The notes below the pieces were generated by a model. It saw only the letters and a list, made by a program, of their open reading frames with translations. It did no database searches and was not told the origin of the DNA. A program made the position numbers and the translations under genes. Below are positions 61,525 through 64,000 of a stretch of 64,000 nucleotides of DNA, in pieces. The stretch spans positions 1 to 64,000 of the forward strand of contig JAEWMS010000066.1 of the NCBI GenBank assembly GCA_023393115.1, given 5' to 3'. This DNA is from Bacillota bacterium. GTDB lineage: Bacteria; Bacillota; Clostridia; Acetivibrionales; DSM-1351. Within the stretch, counting starts at the first letter, position 1; the number at the start of each line of letters is the position of its first letter.

Positions 61525-62235
61525 ATGGAACAATTGGATCTTAAAGCATTGAATAGCAAATACATCAGACCTGAAGCTGTTTTCAGGTATATAGCAGAAA
61601 ACTTCGATGTTTCTAAAATAGCATTGGCATCAAGTCTTTCCATTGAAGATCAGGTTTTGACACATATGCTTTTACAGGTGGAGCCCAAGGCGAGAATTTT
61701 TGTAATTGATACAGGAAGACATTTTCAGAAAACCTATGATCTTATGGAGCAGACCATGCTCAGGTATAAGTTCAAATATGAAGTATATGCTCCTGAAAGT
61801 AGGGATATTGAGGAATTGGTATCCAGTCTGGGGCCGAATTTCTTCTACGAAAGTGTTGAGCTGAGAAAAAAATGCTGTGATATCAGGAAGGTAAAGCCTC
61901 TGAAAAGAGTTTTGAGTACCGTTGATGGCTGGATATGCGGGTTGAGGAGAGAACAGTCACCCACCCGTCAGGATATTGAGATTTTTGAATGGGATTCCAG
62001 TAATTCAATATACAAGATAAATCCTATTGTACACTGGTCTGAAGAAGATGTATGGGCCTACATAAAAGAAAATAACATCCCATTCAGTCATTTATACAAT
62101 ACAGGCTTCCGGAGCATAGGCTGCCAACCCTGCACAAGAGCCGTTCAGGAAGGCCAGGATGTACGCAGCGGCAGATGGTGGTGGGAGGATCCTGATAAAA
62201 AGGAATGTGGTCTGCATATTGGAGGTCATAAATAA
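61525..62235 (+). CDS. cysH: Assimilatory adenylylsulfate (APS) reductase
   Basis: Reduces APS to sulfite and AMP with thioredoxin. The 236-residue protein has Cys117-Cys118 and Cys200-X2-Cys203 (KKCCDIRK; IGCQPCTRA), the four ligands of the 4Fe-4S cluster that mark APS (not PAPS) reductases, and the catalytic Cys228 in ECGLH. No APS kinase gene is seen in the window, agreeing with an APS route. AAAGGA precedes the ATG. Confidence 0.95.
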   Translation: MEQLDLKALNSKYIRPEAVFRYIAENFDVSKIALASSLSIEDQVLTHMLLQVEPKARIFVIDTGRHFQKTYDLMEQTMLRYKFKYEVYAPESRDIEELVSSLGPNFFYESVELRKKCCDIRKVKPLKRVLSTVDGWICGLRREQSPTRQDIEIFEWDSSNSIYKINPIVHWSEEDVWAYIKENNIPFSHLYNTGFRSIGCQPCTRAVQEGQDVRSGRWWWEDPDKKECGLHIGGHK

Positions 62236-62285
62236 ACGTGATATTAGTGAATTATTTTATCAACAAATAAAATTTGGAGGATGTT

Positions 62286-63167
62286 ATGAATCATTTAGAT
62301 AAGTTGGAAGCTCAGAGTGTTCATATACTCAGAGAAGCGTACAGGGAGTTTAAAAACATCTGTATGCTATGGTCTATTGGCAAGGACAGTACGGTTCTGT
62401 TGTGGCTGGCAAGGAAGGCTTTTTTCGGACATGTGCCCATACCCCTGGTCCACATTGATACTCATTACAAAATTCCTGAAATGATTCAGTACAGGGATGA
62501 TCTAGCCTTAAAATGGAAGTTGACCATGGTTTATGGTGAAAATACCGAAGCTCTTACACAAAAGAAAACCTTCCCCGATGGAAAGGTTGACAGAATAACC
62601 TGTTGTCAGTCACTAAAGTCAGAAGCCTTGAAAAATACCCTTTCTGGAGAATGGAACAGGTATGTAATGGACCACAAGACAGGACAATACATACCAGACA
62701 AAAACAGAGAAAAGTATACCGGTGTAATTGTAGGGGTCAGAGCCGATGAAGAGGGTAGCCGATCCAAGGAAAGATATTTTTCACCAAGAGACAAGGAAAA
62801 TGACTGGGATGTTGGGGATCAGCCCCCCGAATTTTGGAATCAGTTCAAAACAGATTTTGCTCCGGGAACGCATATAAGAATTCATCCTCTGTTGGATTGG
62901 ACTGAATTGAACATATGGGAATACATTGAACGTGAAAACATACCCATCACCTCCCTATACTTTGATCAGGGGGATGGAAAACGATACAGGTCACTGGGAT
63001 GCTATCCATGTACAACACCGGTGGAATCCACATCAAAAAATGTCAGTGAAATCATTGAGGAACTAAAAAGCGGTAAGTTTGCAAACATTGCTGAAAGATC
63101 AGGCCGAGCCCAGGATAAGGACGACGGTGGAGGACTTGAGACGCTTCGCAGAGGAGGTTACATGTAA
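62286..63167 (+). CDS. cysD: Sulfate adenylyltransferase small subunit CysD
   Basis: PP-loop ATPase subunit making APS from sulfate and ATP. The 293-residue protein has the PP-motif SIGKDST (30-36), PLVHIDTHYKIPEM, and GVRADEEGSRSKERYFSPRD; C-terminal RSGRAQDKDDGGGLETLRRG ends as in CysD. The start at 62286 follows TTGGAGG; the TTG at 62274 overlaps it. cysN starts directly after its stop. Confidence 0.97.
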   Translation: MNHLDKLEAQSVHILREAYREFKNICMLWSIGKDSTVLLWLARKAFFGHVPIPLVHIDTHYKIPEMIQYRDDLALKWKLTMVYGENTEALTQKKTFPDGKVDRITCCQSLKSEALKNTLSGEWNRYVMDHKTGQYIPDKNREKYTGVIVGVRADEEGSRSKERYFSPRDKENDWDVGDQPPEFWNQFKTDFAPGTHIRIHPLLDWTELNIWEYIERENIPITSLYFDQGDGKRYRSLGCYPCTTPVESTSKNVSEIIEELKSGKFANIAERSGRAQDKDDGGGLETLRRGGYM

Positions 63168-64000
63168 ATGGATAACAGAGAACAGATGAACATAGTAATC
63201 GTAGGACATGTGGATCATGGTAAAAGTACCGTAATAGGAAGACTTCTTGCCGACACCGATTCACTGCCCGAGGGTAAGCTTGAATCAGTCAAGGAATACT
63301 GCAAAAAGAACTCAAGACCCTTTGAATATGCATTCCTGCTGGACGCTCTCAAGGACGAACAGGCGCAGGGCATTACCATTGACACCGCGAGATGCTTCTT
63401 TAAGACAACAATGAGAGATTATATCATTATCGATGCGCCTGGGCACATTGAGTTCCTGAAAAACATGGTAACAGGAGCCTCAAGAGCTGAAGCCGCACTT
63501 CTCGTAATTGATGCCAAGGAGGGGATAAAAGAGAACTCCAAGCGTCACGGACATATAGTGTCAATGCTGGGAATAAAGCAGGTGGTTGTTCTAGTAAATA
63601 AAATGGATCTCGTGGATTTTGATGATGAAGTATTTAAATCTATAAAATCAGAATTCACAGAGTTTCTCAATAAGATAAATATCAAGCCCCTTAACTTCAT
63701 ACCGATAAGTGCCTTTAACGGAGACAATGTGGCAGGAAAGTCTGAAAACACTATTTGGTATGAGGGGCCGACTGTTCTGGAACAGCTTGACAGCTTTGCA
63801 AACAAGAAAGAGAATCGGCAGCTGCCCTTTCGTATGCCGGTACAGGACATATACAAGTTTACCGAGGAGAACGATGACAGAAGAATTGTTGCAGGTACTG
63901 TGCTCAGCGGAACTGTTAAAGCCAGTGATGAGGTTATCTTTCTGCCTTCTAAAAAGAAAAGTGTCATAAACAGTGTAGAAGGCTTTAATACCGTGCCTAC
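63168..64000 (+). CDS. cysN: Sulfate adenylyltransferase large subunit CysN (partial, cut by window end)
   Basis: The first 277 residues of a GTPase that drives APS formation. The translation gives the P-loop GHVDHGKS (13-20), the switch ITIDTARCFF, DAPGHIEFLKNM and NKMD, as in CysN/EF-Tu-like GTPases. ATG 63168 follows the cysD stop with no gap, with GAGGAGG upstream. The gene runs off the window without a stop. A fused CysC kinase domain cannot be excluded since the 3' end is unseen. Confidence 0.95.
   Translation, partial: MDNREQMNIVIVGHVDHGKSTVIGRLLADTDSLPEGKLESVKEYCKKNSRPFEYAFLLDALKDEQAQGITIDTARCFFKTTMRDYIIIDAPGHIEFLKNMVTGASRAEAALLVIDAKEGIKENSKRHGHIVSMLGIKQVVVLVNKMDLVDFDDEVFKSIKSEFTEFLNKINIKPLNFIPISAFNGDNVAGKSENTIWYEGPTVLEQLDSFANKKENRQLPFRMPVQDIYKFTEENDDRRIVAGTVLSGTVKASDEVIFLPSKKKSVINSVEGFNTVP

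Noticed and set aside
1..64000. tRNA, rRNA, CRISPR arrays, prophage or insertion-sequence transposases
   Set aside because: No sequence with these features was seen on either strand, apart from the intron end at 1-125.

Overview
The window is low-GC DNA from a spore-forming, anaerobic Firmicute. Markers are SpoVS with a sigma-H-type promoter, the anaerobic ribonucleotide reductase NrdD/NrdG, a type II pantothenate kinase, DUF1540, strong GGAGG ribosome sites and the gene order rnc-smc-ftsY ... ylxM-ffh-rpsP-khpA-rimM-trmD. Gene content and style suggest a mesophilic cellulolytic clostridium (Ruminiclostridium / Clostridium cluster III). This placement is an inference from gene order and protein character, not a database match.

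Layout. 1-125: 3' end of a group II intron. 0.3-15.8 kb: housekeeping block (rnc, Elp3-like radical SAM protein, spoVS, superoxide dismutase, a basic repeat protein, CoA-binding protein, nitroreductase, aldo/keto reductase-ferredoxin fusion, smc, ftsY, UPF0182 membrane protein, ROK sugar kinase, PC4-like protein). 15.9-23.7 kb: DUF1540 protein, nrdD/nrdG behind tandem NrdR boxes, coaW, an OPT transporter, a NYN-domain protein and fosX. 23.8-27.6 kb: SRP/ribosome operon behind a promoter flanked by two near-identical palindromes. 27.7-33.2 kb: complete branched-chain amino-acid ABC transporter (livJHMGF) followed by a CBS-ACT protein.

33.3-49.6 kb is the unusual part. Two paralogous pairs of nitrogenase component-1-like proteins (36.8-39.7 and 43.2-45.9 kb) accompany NifB-like, NifH-like and two NifX-like proteins. 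They are interleaved with sulfur genes (cysK, metNI, yezD, metY) and with wrecks of other genes: a glutamine synthetase, a corrinoid protein / MtaA-type methyltransferase / corrinoid activator, metQ, and cystathionine lyase/synthase. P-cluster cysteines are retained, but positions matching the NifD catalytic Gln191, His195 and His442 appear to be lost. With O-acetylhomoserine sulfhydrylase and a MetNI transporter alongside, the best reading is a sulfur-scavenging C-S bond reductase of the methylthio-alkane reductase (MarBHDK) kind, not nitrogen fixation. Four transcription units here share a compact leader: TGA, a small covarying hairpin, AGRC, then an intrinsic terminator. I do not recognise it as a known riboswitch or T-box.

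51-64 kb: sulfonate ABC transporter (ssuA-C-B type), a TauE/DsbD-like membrane protein fused to a cupredoxin-like domain, a cysteine-rich secreted protein, sulfate ABC transporter (sbp-cysT-cysW-cysA), a ROK repressor, and cysH-cysD-cysN (the last cut by the window end). Together 33-64 kb is a large sulfur-acquisition island: import of sulfate, sulfonate and probably methionine-like compounds, reduction of sulfate and perhaps thioethers, and assembly of sulfide or methanethiol into cysteine and methionine.
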